DNA from: Bog-473 sp963725895
Lineage (GTDB): Bacteria; Actinomycetota; Acidimicrobiia; Acidimicrobiales; RAAP-2
Reading direction: 5' to 3'
NCBI GenBank assembly: GCA_963725895.1
Contig: CAVSAJ010000003.1
Location: forward strand, 806,001-870,000
DNA length: 64,000 nt
The notes below the pieces were generated by a model, which did not search any database, was not told the DNA's origin, and worked only from the letters and a program-made list of their open reading frames with translations. Position numbers and translations under genes: made by a program. Positions 1 through 8,730 of the stretch are shown here, piece after piece; the stretch's first letter is position 1, and the number at the start of each line of letters is the position of its first letter.

Positions 1-1
1 C

Positions 2-370
2 GACACAACGGCCGTCATTCTCAGCGGAAACAACGCACTCTATTCCGTTCCATTTAGCGTATCAGGTGCCACCGTTTCGTTTGGCACTCCTGTTCAGCTA
101 ACGCCGCCCACGAGTCAAACGCTCTCGAACGCCATCCTCTCACCCGATGGTCAAACGATTTGGTATTTCGGAACACAACCTTCCGGAAGTGGCAGCGCCG
201 TCTACGAGGTGTCGTCGTCCACTGCCACCGCAAATCCCCAGGGATTTTCGCCAACGGTATCTGCATCCTCTGGCTCCGCCTCGGTAGCGACCTTCACGGG
301 CGGGTCGCTTGCGGCCGGCAGCGTCCTCGGATGGTACTGGAAGGGTCAGTTCGTCAGTGACGACAGCTGA
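2..370 (+). CDS. 3' end of a secreted propeller-like protein (5' truncated by window edge)
   Basis: The reading frame is open from the first bases and ends at a TGA at 368-370, leaving 122 visible residues. The protein is Ser/Thr/Gly-rich with no charged clusters and no membrane segment in the visible part. The stretch LSPDGQTIWYFGT has the S-P-D-G turn followed by a beta strand that is typical of beta-propeller blades in secreted actinobacterial proteins. The end, GWYWKGQFVSDDS, has no sorting signal. The function is unknown; a propeller fold is an inference from this one blade-like motif. Confidence 0.6.
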   Translation, partial: DTTAVILSGNNALYSVPFSVSGATVSFGTPVQLTPPTSQTLSNAILSPDGQTIWYFGTQPSGSGSAVYEVSSSTATANPQGFSPTVSASSGSASVATFTGGSLAAGSVLGWYWKGQFVSDDS

Positions 371-455
371 TCTCCTGAAACGTACAGCGGTATATCGCAG
401 ACTCGCCGCTACGTCACAAATACCTCGCGCCTTTCTAAACCAGGCCAGGAGGCGA

Positions 456-890
456 ATGTCGGTGACTCTCATCCTGCCGTTGGCATTGGTAGGGGCGGGC
501 CTTACCCTCTCAAGCTGTTCGTCTTCGGATCGATCCGTCGCCGCCTATTGCCAGACCTTCTATCAACAGGGCAGTCAGATCCGAAGTGAGTTTTCGAATA
601 GCGGTGCCTCGTCGGACCCGCTAGCAACAATTGCGGACCTGTTCTCGGTGCCAGTGCAGCTCGCGAACTTCTTTCAAAAGCTCGCCTCCGTGGCTCCCGA
701 CTCGATCGAGCCCGATGTCCAAGACCTCCAGAACGCTTTCCAACAAGAGGCCAACAGCCTGGGGAATGACATCACGGACCCACTGGGGGGCTTGGCCTCA
801 GGAATCGCGGAGTCACTGGAGTACGCACCCGCTTGGAATGCTGTCAACAATTGGACCGAATCCAATTGCAAGAGCTACGCGCCTACCTAA
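456..890 (+). CDS. Small secreted lipoprotein, unknown function
   Basis: A 144-residue product. The ATG at 456 is preceded at a good distance by CCAGGAGG. An upstream in-frame start at 309 would add an implausible 49-residue extension before the signal peptide. The N-terminus MSVTLILPLALVGAGLTLSSC is a type II signal peptide with lipobox L-S-S-C. The mature part is acidic and helical, with two further cysteines (AYCQTF and ESNCKS) that could pair. No family was recognised. A lipidated, membrane-anchored location is well supported. Confidence 0.75.
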   Translation: MSVTLILPLALVGAGLTLSSCSSSDRSVAAYCQTFYQQGSQIRSEFSNSGASSDPLATIADLFSVPVQLANFFQKLASVAPDSIEPDVQDLQNAFQQEANSLGNDITDPLGGLASGIAESLEYAPAWNAVNNWTESNCKSYAPT

Positions 891-929
891 TGGAGTGAAC
901 ACACGCCCCTAATGGAGTGAACACACGCC
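886..929 (+). repeat. Perfect 22-bp tandem duplication
   Basis: CCTAATGGAGTGAACACACG plus CC occurs twice back to back (886-907 and 908-929). The first copy contains the stop codon of the lipoprotein gene. The second supplies the GGAG that precedes the ATG at 931. It looks like a replication-slippage duplication of an intergenic ribosome-binding segment. Confidence 0.9.
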
Positions 930-930
930 G

Positions 931-1149
931 ATGCCTACCGATCCTTTCGAGCGCAACGACCGCCGAGACCGAGTCGCTCGCGGAATTTCAAAGGGAGTAA
1001 ATCTGGGTTGGACTGTCGGCTTGGCTCTGCTCGGCGTTGTCCTGATTATTTTGGGTGCCAAGGGGGTGGGCGGAGCGTTCCCAATCGTCCTTGGGTTGCT
1101 TTCGCTGTTGGCGGCCGCTTACAACTTCTTCCGGCCATTTCGAGTCTGA
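931..1149 (+). CDS. Small two-helix membrane protein
   Basis: A 72-residue protein with a charged N-terminus (RNDRRDRVARG) and two hydrophobic helices, at about residues 25-42 and 47-66, ending in FFRPFRV. It follows the lipoprotein gene by 40 bases and probably shares its transcript. A GGAG lies 13 bases before the ATG, inside the second copy of a 22-bp tandem repeat. The fold is that of generic small inner-membrane proteins; the function is unknown. Confidence 0.6.
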   Translation: MPTDPFERNDRRDRVARGISKGVNLGWTVGLALLGVVLIILGAKGVGGAFPIVLGLLSLLAAAYNFFRPFRV

Positions 1150-1185
1150 CGTAAAAATCGCGATCGAAGAAGGGACAAGCTCGGG

Positions 1186-2718
1186 GTGCCATATAACGTT
1201 CTAGCAATCAGGTCCCCGAAGGACCCCGCCGATGAGCTGTATCCGGACATCGGCGATGGCGGTCGAACCGTAACGATGAATACCGGGCTCGACGGCTCGG
1301 ACCGACCTCACTTCGCAGCCGTTGATCTGAGCGTCTGGGAGCTACGAGACGACAACAAGTTCCATCGGCTGGGGGAGTTTGGTGGAGCGCGACACACCAT
1401 CTTCGTGACCGACTACCGCTTGGTCGTGCTCTCGCCGAACTTCAAGAAGGCCGACGCGAGCTACCTCATGTTCGACATGCCGGGTTTCTATCTGGCCAGC
1501 GCGGTAACCGCCGCCATTCGAACTCACGGAAGGGCTCTCGCGGGTCAGGTGTTGCACATGAACGTCTCCAAGCTCTCGGTCATCGGTACCGGGCGGATGA
1601 AGGAGGCGAATCGGATTCGGCTCTACCTCCGAGATGAGACGGAGGGTCCGGAGCGCGAGATTTTTCTACAGATCACCTTCAAGTTGGGTACGGACCCTCG
1701 GCCGATAGCCCAGCTGTTGGGCCGCCGTATTGCTGGGTATTGGCTGCGACCAACGATCGCGAAGACTCTGGATGCCGAACGGGCGGCAGTGGTACGTCAA
1801 TTGTCGGAGGCATCGCTATTGGCTCCCACCGGGGACGAATGGAAGTCATATCAGTTCCCGTTCAGCATCGGAGTAGCGCGGAAGGGTCAGAAGAAGACCG
1901 TCCGAAAAATACCCGAAGTTACGCGGAGCGAGCGTCTCGCGGCGAGTGGCGAGACGTGCCGACCGCCGTTCCGTTGGCTCGACTTCTCGAGTGGAGCGCC
2001 TGTCATTCCTGGCGAGTGGGGTATCCACTTCACCAATACGCGAAGCATTATGCCGGACAAGCCAGGTCCGGAAGTCCTTGTGGGCAGCTGCAAACCGCGC
2101 GCGATGTATTTGGCGGACCGCTCCAGCCATCTGCCGGTGCTCGCCGATGGTCAACGTCGCGTCCTCTACGGCGGCACCGGAATGTACGTCTTGACCGCGG
2201 ACTATCTCACCATCTACCTGATGCACGGTGCGACCCTGATCGGTTCGGTCGACCGCGACGACGACGCCGGTCGGCTCCTCGTCGCGACACCCGTTAGCGA
2301 GATCGCCAGTATCGGGATTACGAGCGAAGTGATCGAGCACGGCGCCTTGGTAGATAAAGGCTCTCCCGCGGCTCTCACGATTTTCCCACGGGACCGCGCC
2401 TGGGGAGCCACCTGGATGACGGATATCAAGGAATTGGTGAAGAGCGAGCAAGGGTCCAAGCTCGAGGCCATATCGCTTGTGGACTTCGCCGATCGACTGG
2501 GTGGCGTGGTCGGCAGAGTCCTCGGCCTGGGCAACCCCCTACGTCGTGAGATCCCATCAGGCTTCCTCTACGACCTGACCGGAGAATCTTCCCCAGCAGA
2601 TGGATTGGATGCTCCAGGGTCATCCCCGCCCGCTACCTGCAGTAGCTGCCGCTTGGGCAAGGGGCCAGAGGGCTACCCCTGCGTTGCTTGTGGTGGGACC
2701 TTGGAGGTGCACCGATGA
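1186..2718 (+). CDS. Large PH-like-repeat protein with C-terminal zinc ribbon
   Basis: A 510-residue soluble protein starting at GTG. Two regions each carry a strand of the type seen in bacterial PH-like domains: IFVTDYRLVVLS near residue 70 and YVLTADYLTIYLM near residue 330. The first region resembles the protein encoded at 3335-4060 (VTDYRLV versus ISDARVA, then AGQV versus VGQV), so the two look paralogous. The last 30 residues have CSSC and CVAC pairs, a probable zinc ribbon. There is no signal peptide or membrane helix. A scaffold or sensor role is a guess; no enzyme motif is visible. Confidence 0.65.
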   Translation: MPYNVLAIRSPKDPADELYPDIGDGGRTVTMNTGLDGSDRPHFAAVDLSVWELRDDNKFHRLGEFGGARHTIFVTDYRLVVLSPNFKKADASYLMFDMPGFYLASAVTAAIRTHGRALAGQVLHMNVSKLSVIGTGRMKEANRIRLYLRDETEGPEREIFLQITFKLGTDPRPIAQLLGRRIAGYWLRPTIAKTLDAERAAVVRQLSEASLLAPTGDEWKSYQFPFSIGVARKGQKKTVRKIPEVTRSERLAASGETCRPPFRWLDFSSGAPVIPGEWGIHFTNTRSIMPDKPGPEVLVGSCKPRAMYLADRSSHLPVLADGQRRVLYGGTGMYVLTADYLTIYLMHGATLIGSVDRDDDAGRLLVATPVSEIASIGITSEVIEHGALVDKGSPAALTIFPRDRAWGATWMTDIKELVKSEQGSKLEAISLVDFADRLGGVVGRVLGLGNPLRREIPSGFLYDLTGESSPADGLDAPGSSPPATCSSCRLGKGPEGYPCVACGGTLEVHR

Positions 2719-2729
2719 CGTTGACGCTC

Positions 2730-3295
2730 CCCGGGGGGAGCGCATCAGCGATCCTTCTGTGTCGCGGTAGGCGAAAACGGATCAGAGGACCAGCCGCGCA
2801 GCTATTCCTTCACGTATGCGAACGGCTCGTGGTCCAGCGAGCAACCCCTCTCTACAGCTTTCGCTGCCTAGAGCGTCTCATGTCCGAGCGCTGCGTTGTG
2901 TGTGGCTGTCGGCCCTGGACCAACGAACTCGACTGGAGGAGACCTCGCCACCTATGCCAACGGGGCATGGTCCTCTCCGGTTGCCTCCCGGGCATGTCGG
3001 ACAACGCCGAGGTGTCATGCGTGAGCGCCTCACTCTGCCAAATCACGGGATCCAGCGTTAGCGGCACTACGGGAACCGCTGTCAGCTATTCCAACGGTGA
3101 CTTGGGGACGGCCCAATCGTTGCCCGATGTCTACAGTTTTAGAGGTGCGTCTGCTCGACGTCGGGGCTCTGCATGGTCGTGGGAAGCAACCAGTCGAATC
3201 AGGCGAGTGGCTTCGTCGGCGTGCATGGCGCATGGCAGCAGCTGCAGACGGGACGATGGAGCGACACGGGTTACGCCAAGGTTCCTTGCAGCTGA
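2730..3295 (+). pseudogene. Decayed Cys-repeat secreted protein (C-x-S-x-x-x-C-x-A-V-G repeats)
   Basis: No single frame stays open, but pieces of one repeat family recur in order: RSFCVAVGENGSE, then YSFTYANGSWSSEQPLS, then after a TAG at 2869 SVSCPSAALCVAVG and ATYANGAWSSPV. After a frameshift come SCVSASLCQITG and SYSNGDLG, and after another CVCSTSGLCMVVG and GVHGAWQQL, ending at TGA 3293. This C-x6-C-x-A-V-G plus Y-x-N-G-x-W-S pattern is common in large secreted actinobacterial repeat proteins. One stop and at least two frameshifts mark it as dead. It lacks a signal peptide and starts directly after the upstream gene. Confidence 0.65.
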
Positions 3296-3334
3296 CAGAC
3301 CGATAGCGACTCAATTTAAGGAGGAGATATCACC

Positions 3335-4060
3335 GTGTTTACGGTATTGGCAGTGGTCGATTCGTCACACGACGATGGTTCTCTCTATCCGATCAAAGCT
3401 GATGACAACGACTCCTTGATCAGGCTGGAACCTCTAGACGGCCTCGATTGTGAGCGCATAGCGGTGAGCCGGCTCGTGGTCCACCAGACGATCGAGGGAA
3501 AATTCAAGGAGATCATTCGGCTAGGTGACATTAAGGCGGAAATGGTCATCTCAGACGCTCGGGTCGCTGTTGCCTGCCTCAACTACAACCGAGCAGGTGG
3601 CGTGGGTTTGGGTCTCCTCGCCGCAGCGGCGATCAATACGGCCCGCAAAGCTCAAACCGCACACAGCCAGGATCCGAAAGTGCTCGTCGGTCAAGTGCGC
3701 TATCCATGGATATGGACGATGGGATGCCACGCCAGGAGCGGATTCGGACTCGGACATGGCGAAATCCATGTCGGCCTCAATGCGGGGTCCAAGAGCGCTC
3801 CATTACCAACGTTCCTCACTGTCGCGGTCAAAGGCGACTCGGCTGAGAGAGTCGCCCGAGAAATCACTCGTCGCGCGGTTTCCTATCGACTCACTCATGG
3901 TGACGTTAGAGACGATGTTCGAACGAAGCTTGAGGCGCTACTTCAAGAGGACCCTCTAATCCGGGACTCTGCATTACGGAAGAAGCACGTTGCCTTCAAA
4001 TTTCCGACGTACTTCTTTGCGAACTCTTCTACCGCGTACCCGAAGACTGATCCGAAATAG
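3335..4060 (+). CDS. PH-like domain protein, paralogue of the first half of the 1186-2718 product
   Basis: A 241-residue protein. The GTG start follows a perfect AAGGAGG (3318-3324) at 10 bases, one of the strongest ribosome-binding sites in the window. MVISDARVAVACL is the PH-like strand. It is followed by an alanine-rich hydrophobic loop (GLGLLAAAAIN) and by VGQVRYPWIWTM, matching the layout of residues 65-135 of the 1186-2718 product. The C-terminus (residues about 165-225) is a charged helical region. There is no signal peptide. The function is unknown; the resemblance suggests binding or sensing rather than catalysis. Confidence 0.65.
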   Translation: MFTVLAVVDSSHDDGSLYPIKADDNDSLIRLEPLDGLDCERIAVSRLVVHQTIEGKFKEIIRLGDIKAEMVISDARVAVACLNYNRAGGVGLGLLAAAAINTARKAQTAHSQDPKVLVGQVRYPWIWTMGCHARSGFGLGHGEIHVGLNAGSKSAPLPTFLTVAVKGDSAERVAREITRRAVSYRLTHGDVRDDVRTKLEALLQEDPLIRDSALRKKHVAFKFPTYFFANSSTAYPKTDPK

Positions 4061-4139
4061 TGAAATTAGAGACCGGTGCAGTGTCCTGTTGGACCAGGCC
4101 ATCCGGCGTAGTGCCTATCCGGGAAGGAGTGATCTGATC

Positions 4140-4850
4140 ATGGGCTTCAAAGAGGTCGAGCCGAAGGCGACCACCTTGTCGCCCGCTGGTGGTCTCATCC
4201 GAGTGGGAGACCTTGCCGCCGATGAAATGGCGATTTTCGGAGACGAGGAGATCAAGTTCGCTGCTTCAAGAGAGTATCGCCCCCTCGTTCCGGAAGAGAG
4301 CGAGCGAGTGCTGGGCCGCTGGGTTGCCGAGCATACGAGCAATGGGATGTTCGAGATCCTCGGGACTTGGTTCGCCAACGGTGACCTTCAACAGGGAACG
4401 CTTGCCACGGGCGCGTCAGTGAACTACTTGCTATTGACGGATAGTTATATCCGGGGTGCAATGCCACCGCTGGGTACGGCCCAGGTGCGAACGAATGTAG
4501 GAGCGACGAAGGTGACGGCCGGCTGCGTCTACATCTTCGCTATCGCGTTGGCCGATATCGCCATTATCGACGGCAATAAACGAGACCTCGCCATTGGTGG
4601 CAAGACCGAGGGTCTTATGGTGAAGTGGGCGAGGACCTGCGACGCCGACTGGAATAAGGTGAAGCAGGGAGGTCCTTGGCACAAGGACAACGACACCTTC
4701 GCACGAGCGGTGTTGGAGGCAACCATCGCAGCGAAGTTGCAGCACTCTAGCGAGAAGGTGCGGGCGTCAGCTGTCGCGGTGCAGAAGGCGGACCGCTCAA
4801 GAGCGTACTCAACCGGTAGCCGTACCACCTTTAATTTCGAAACTCCGTAG
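4140..4850 (+). CDS. Hypothetical protein with PH-like strand, third member of the local set
   Basis: A 236-residue protein; the ATG at 4140 follows GGGAAGGAG at 8 bases. Residues about 95-115 contain NYLLLTDSYIRGAM, comparable with the VTD/ISD strand of the two preceding genes, and a later IFAIALADIAIIDGN looks like the next strand pair. The C-terminus is Lys/Arg/Ser rich. It lies 79 bases after the previous gene, likely in the same operon. No enzyme motif, membrane helix or export signal is visible. Confidence 0.55.
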   Translation: MGFKEVEPKATTLSPAGGLIRVGDLAADEMAIFGDEEIKFAASREYRPLVPEESERVLGRWVAEHTSNGMFEILGTWFANGDLQQGTLATGASVNYLLLTDSYIRGAMPPLGTAQVRTNVGATKVTAGCVYIFAIALADIAIIDGNKRDLAIGGKTEGLMVKWARTCDADWNKVKQGGPWHKDNDTFARAVLEATIAAKLQHSSEKVRASAVAVQKADRSRAYSTGSRTTFNFETP

Positions 4851-5433
4851 TCAGCTAAGTCTGTCAGTCCCACTCGTCCTCGCGATGGAGATCGGCGGCT
4901 GGGATCGAGGGCTTGTAGCCGCGGCACCGGCAGGCCTCCCGATCTTCAGCCCGGCGATCTGACTTGTCCTCAGGCGACACCGCCGCCAGAACCCGTCCTC
5001 CCTGCACCGCCCAGGACCGGACGGAATTACGGGGTCCAGGTGGAACGACGGAGACTCGAAGGCAACGCTGGCTGCGTCCTTGAAGCTAGAGTCCCTGGCG
5101 CTAGGCACCTCACCGCAGTTGCGATGCTCGCTACCATCCCGTCATCCGAATCGCAAAAACGGAAAGTCCAGGAAATAGGGGTCGTTATGAATCACAGCCT
5201 TGAGCGCGCGGTCCTCCGGAGCCCGCCCCGTGCTCTGCGCCAGCCTGGCCCCGGACAGTGGCGCCAACGCCATCTGCTCGGCCGGGTAGGACCTCCTGCA
5301 CCGGCTCTCGGTGTCGGACCGGACGGCCTTCGGGCCGACCCTATGAATCCTGCGGCCCCCGGGCCCTGCACGTCTGGCACGGCGGATGTCCCTGGCCACG
5401 GACTCGATCACTAGAAGCTGGGCAGGGGGTTCG
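4851..5433. other. Intergenic, no supported gene
   Basis: 583 bases with only overlapping out-of-frame open stretches rich in Arg/Pro/Gly, typical of non-coding high-GC DNA. No conserved motif, tRNA, terminator hairpin or ribosome-binding site is convincing. It separates the PH-like gene set from the lipoprotein pair that follows. Confidence 0.5.
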
Positions 5434-5940
5434 GTGAGCCAGACCCGGGGCGCCACCGTTGGCACGCCAAACGCGAAACCACCTCATCGAAGGCTGGTAA
5501 CCGAGTTCATGGTCGTCATTGCTCTCGTGGTGAGCGGCTTCGCCTGCTCGGCTTGTGGGGGCGGGGCATCCTCTTTGAGCGATCCGGTTGTACCCGGTGG
5601 CGCGGCCTTGACCGTGAAGGCAGGGTCACCGGCGATCTGCGGTCAGTTGGTTCACTCAGCAGCACTCCGAGGCCTTGCTACGGACCTGACGGGTCTGGCC
5701 CAGTCGCCGCCCTCCAGTCAGGCGGTCGAAGGGCTTCGCTCAGCAGGCGGCGAACTTCGGTCACTGGCAGCACACGCGCCGGGAACCCCTCTCCAAACGG
5801 ACTTGGCCGCGACCGCTTCCGCGCTCGTTGGCTTGAGCGGAGAAGGGATCCAAAACGCGTCGGCAATCACGGCCGTCAACAGCGCACTCACGCAACTCGG
5901 GGAGGAGGTGCAAAGCCAGTGCAAGTTCCCCGTCGGCTGA
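5434..5940 (+). CDS. Secreted lipoprotein, unknown function
   Basis: A 168-residue product from the GTG at 5434, with GCAGGGGG upstream. The ATG at 5509 is an alternative that would leave a shorter n-region. The hydrophobic segment MVVIALVVSGFACSACGGG carries a lipobox-like V-S-G-F-A-C. The mature part is alanine-rich helical with one further cysteine pair (ICGQ and SQCKF). Its 3' end overlaps the next gene by 22 bases, so the two are translationally coupled. It resembles the lipoprotein at 456-890 in size and Cys placement; no family was recognised. Confidence 0.6.
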   Translation: MSQTRGATVGTPNAKPPHRRLVTEFMVVIALVVSGFACSACGGGASSLSDPVVPGGAALTVKAGSPAICGQLVHSAALRGLATDLTGLAQSPPSSQAVEGLRSAGGELRSLAAHAPGTPLQTDLAATASALVGLSGEGIQNASAITAVNSALTQLGEEVQSQCKFPVG

Positions 5941-7040
5941 CGCGCCTCGGTGTGTGCCTGCTGTGCTCCCTTGCGTTTTCTATGGTCGACCTGTCGACCG
6001 GTGTACCTGCAGCATTGGCTGGACCCGCTCCAGGTCTCTGTCAGATGAACACTTCGCGCGGTGCCGTCCCAGCGACCTTTGCAATCCAGGCGTGCGTTGA
6101 CGCCAGCAACGTCTACTTACACAACAATCTCACCGTTGCCCTCACGGTCAAAGTGACCGGCAACGTTGGCTCGGCAAAACGGACGGAGTCCGATTACGGA
6201 CTGGCTGCGGACGCAACGCGGCTCAATTCGAATGATCCTTGGATCCTGCTCCCCGGGGACACGCTTCGTATTCCCTTTGGCTCGGGCCCTGCCTCCTTCA
6301 AACTCTACGATTCACAGTCAGCCGGCTTCTATGCCTTGGCGCTCACGCTCCAGACTTTCATCCCTGGATCAGGGCCAGCCGTTGTCAGCGCATTTACCGA
6401 TTTGGTCGCGGAGCTCAACGATGACTTTGATCAGTACCAGGACTGCCTGTCAGGCAAGAATTGGCTTGGGCAGCTCGGTTGCGAGGCACTTCTCACGCGC
6501 AACGTTGACTTTGCCTTCGCCAGGGCTGCTGTCAGCGCCGTTGCCAAGGGAGCGTTGTCCGCGGTCCTAGCCGGAGTCACGTTCACGAAGTGGCTTGACG
6601 CTCAAGTGCCTTCTGTCGAAGCAGTCCTCACCTCGGGAACGCTTGAAATCTCGGCAGCGCCGGCAATTCCGACGACTACGACGACGACGACCACCACCAC
6701 CACCACCACGACCGTCCCGCCGAACACGACTGCGCCACCCCCGGCCGGACCGAGCTTTGCTACTGGCGCCCGCTTCAACGACGATTGTGTTATCGCTTGG
6801 CCAACGGCACCGACCTACACGAGTGACTCGATTGAGATGACGATGACCTGCGACCACGTCCCGGAGAATCAATATTTGTTCACGGACGTCGTCTACAACG
6901 ATCCAAATCTGCAACCAACGCCTGATACCGGAACCATGCACGTGGTGGGAAGGGTTCTTGGCGTAGCCCACTCCGATTATGGATTTTCCGAGCTCGAAGT
7001 CCAAGCGACCCAGATCACCATCCTGGGTAGTCAAGGCTAG
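5919..7040 (+). CDS. Secreted protein with poly-Thr linker
   Basis: 373 residues from the GTG at 5919, which sits 10 bases after GGGGAGGAGG. The start MQVPRRLTRLGVCLLCSLAF and a following A-L-A-G form a Sec signal peptide. The N-domain (about 35-245) has four conserved-looking cysteines and is followed by a run of 14 threonines and a Pro/Thr linker. A C-domain of about 100 residues with two cysteines (DDCVIAW, TMTCDHV) follows, looking like a small beta-sandwich. The two-domain linker architecture is typical of surface or secreted actinobacterial proteins. The function is unknown. Confidence 0.65.
   Translation: MQVPRRLTRLGVCLLCSLAFSMVDLSTGVPAALAGPAPGLCQMNTSRGAVPATFAIQACVDASNVYLHNNLTVALTVKVTGNVGSAKRTESDYGLAADATRLNSNDPWILLPGDTLRIPFGSGPASFKLYDSQSAGFYALALTLQTFIPGSGPAVVSAFTDLVAELNDDFDQYQDCLSGKNWLGQLGCEALLTRNVDFAFARAAVSAVAKGALSAVLAGVTFTKWLDAQVPSVEAVLTSGTLEISAAPAIPTTTTTTTTTTTTTTVPPNTTAPPPAGPSFATGARFNDDCVIAWPTAPTYTSDSIEMTMTCDHVPENQYLFTDVVYNDPNLQPTPDTGTMHVVGRVLGVAHSDYGFSELEVQATQITILGSQG
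6672..6713 (+). repeat. ACN trinucleotide run coding for 14 Thr
   Basis: Fourteen consecutive threonine codons (ACG/ACT, then ACC) form a low-complexity linker inside the secreted protein at 5919-7040. The near-identical triplets make it a likely slippage hotspot, so linker length may vary between strains. Confidence 0.9.
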
Positions 7041-7159
7041 ATCCGATGTTGTCACTCTTCGAGAAGCGGTGGGTGGGCCGTCCGTATCGAAGACGGGCTA
7101 TGTCGTCCGAGCAGTGCTGACGTCCATGACAAATGAAAATCGCGAGCAAGGGGCAGGAC

Positions 7160-7612
7160 ATGGCGAATAAGAAGCTGACGGATGGACAAGCGATTCTGTC
7201 CATCTTGGGGATGATCGGGGCAGGCGTCGTTCTACTCGCGGTCGGAACGGTGCTGAAAAGTCACTTTCAGTTGAACGCCGCTGTGTGTAACACCTACGGC
7301 GGGTCTACGGCCAACTGTGCAGGCAATGAAGGGCTCTTTACCCTCGGTCAGATCTTGCAGCCAATCGGGGGAGTGTTAATCGGAATCGGTGTAATCCTGG
7401 GCATCCTGATGGCGGTAGGTAAGAACTCGACACGTCCGGCTCAACGGACGAAGCCCGATCTGAGCCAGCGGTCGGTGGACCTTTCACCAACTCGTGATGA
7501 AGCTCCAACGCAGGTCCCCCCAAAAGCTGCTGACGGCCAATCTGAGCCCCAGCAGGAGTGGCTGATGGGCTCCCTGTATCACGAGCAAGATCCCGATTTG
7601 TCGGATAGCTGA
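7160..7612 (+). CDS. Two-helix membrane protein with cytoplasmic tail
   Basis: 150 residues from the ATG at 7160 (MANKKLTD), preceded by AAGGGGCAGGAC; the earlier in-frame ATG at 7133 lacks a site. Two hydrophobic helices (about 10-30 and 66-88) flank a loop with two cysteines (VCNTYGG and ANCAGN) that could form a disulfide outside the membrane. The last 60 residues are hydrophilic, Pro/Gln/Asp rich. No family was recognised. Confidence 0.6.
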   Translation: MANKKLTDGQAILSILGMIGAGVVLLAVGTVLKSHFQLNAAVCNTYGGSTANCAGNEGLFTLGQILQPIGGVLIGIGVILGILMAVGKNSTRPAQRTKPDLSQRSVDLSPTRDEAPTQVPPKAADGQSEPQQEWLMGSLYHEQDPDLSDS

Positions 7613-7652
7613 TAGTTACGCAACGGTCCATAAGAGAGCACGGAGGGCGACT

Positions 7653-8150
7653 GTGGGCTTCATTGAAAAGCAACTAAGAATGAGCGCCAACAAGAAGCGT
7701 TCAGACAATCTGTTTTCCACGTCTCTGTCCGTCAACGACGTGCCAGCCAAGATCGTGGGGTGGGCAAATGACTTCAATTCAGCGTACGACGCGAGCCACT
7801 GGGAACAGACCAGGCGCAACTTCCTTCAGCGCGACCCAAGCGACCTCCAGATTGCCGTAGCCCTCAGCAGGCAGCACTACTTCGTCACGGTCACCCCACG
7901 GGCGGTTCGTGTCAGTTATGGCAAACCCGCTGATGAAGTTGATGTGATGGCGACGCCGCCGAGAGGCGCGCTTAAGAGTTCGATGCGGTACTGGTCAGCC
8001 GCAGCGACGTTCCCCAATGGGAGCCAAGGAGGTCAGACCGTTGTCAAGATTGATCTGAGCAGATTCTTTTACGGAGGGAAAACGGGCGAAATGGGCGGTC
8101 GGTCAGAGTTCGACCACTTCATCAACGCCATGAGCCAGGTTCTCGCGTAG
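7653..8150 (+). CDS. Hypothetical soluble protein
   Basis: 165 residues from a GTG at 7653 that follows GGAGGG at about 6 bases. It has a mixed alpha/beta composition with a strand pair HYFVTVTPRAVRVSYG near residue 75 and TVVKIDLSRFFYG near residue 130. No signal peptide, membrane helix or catalytic motif is seen. It is followed 18 bases later by the frameshifted gene at 8169 and probably shares an operon with it. Confidence 0.55.
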   Translation: MGFIEKQLRMSANKKRSDNLFSTSLSVNDVPAKIVGWANDFNSAYDASHWEQTRRNFLQRDPSDLQIAVALSRQHYFVTVTPRAVRVSYGKPADEVDVMATPPRGALKSSMRYWSAAATFPNGSQGGQTVVKIDLSRFFYGGKTGEMGGRSEFDHFINAMSQVLA

Positions 8151-8168
8151 GAACGGAGGCAAGTCATC

Positions 8169-8730
8169 GTGGCCGTCAAAACGGGCGAATACAATCTCGA
8201 CATCTCAGCTCTGCCCAGCATCGACCCAAAGCTGGAAATACGGTTCAGTCTTGCCGAAATTAGCGGGAAGCGCGTTCTCATGGTCGGACCTCACGGTGGA
8301 ACCGAGTCAGAAGGGTTTCGATTGATCGCGAACATCGAAGGGCTAAATGCCTTCTCGAAGTTCGAGGGGTTTGGACAGCTTGCTCTGACTGAGGAGCGCG
8401 TAATCGGCATGGTTAATAGTGGGGTGATCGTGCGCGCTACAGAAAAAGAAGGGCGAAGCCCGACGGGAGAAAGCATTCGATGAATCGAAAGGTTCCGTGC
8501 TCGTCTTCTCCATGTTGCGAAAGGACATCAACAAGGCATGGCGGGTTCCATCGACCGGGGGAGCCCCTGGGGGGGTGGTGCTCGGTACCTCACAGGCAAA
8601 CAACCCGTGGCTCTGGCTCAGGATTTCCAAGGTGGCCGGACTCGCCTCGGACGAAGGCGAAGTGTCCTCAGCAAACACCGACGAGTTCTTCAGTTGGGTT
8701 TGTTCCAATACGTCGGCAATCTTCGCGTAG
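8169..8730 (+). pseudogene. PH-like domain protein interrupted by one frameshift in an A run
   Basis: A GTG start with GGAGG upstream opens a frame that reads to a TGA at 8481-8483. The protein clearly continues in the +1 frame (EARREKAFDESKGSVLVFSM and on) to a TAG at 8728. The switch fits a single extra base in the AAAAA run at 8443-8447. The restored product is about 186 residues and contains LALTEERVIGMVNSGVI, the same PH-like strand as in its upstream neighbours, then a conserved-looking NPWLWLRISKVAGL. It may be a sequencing indel, a real mutation or a slippery site; the sequence alone cannot tell. Confidence 0.6.

Noticed and set aside
6660..6715. Possible CRISPR or tandem DNA repeat
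   Set aside because: It is a run of threonine codons within an open secreted-protein gene, with no spacer structure.
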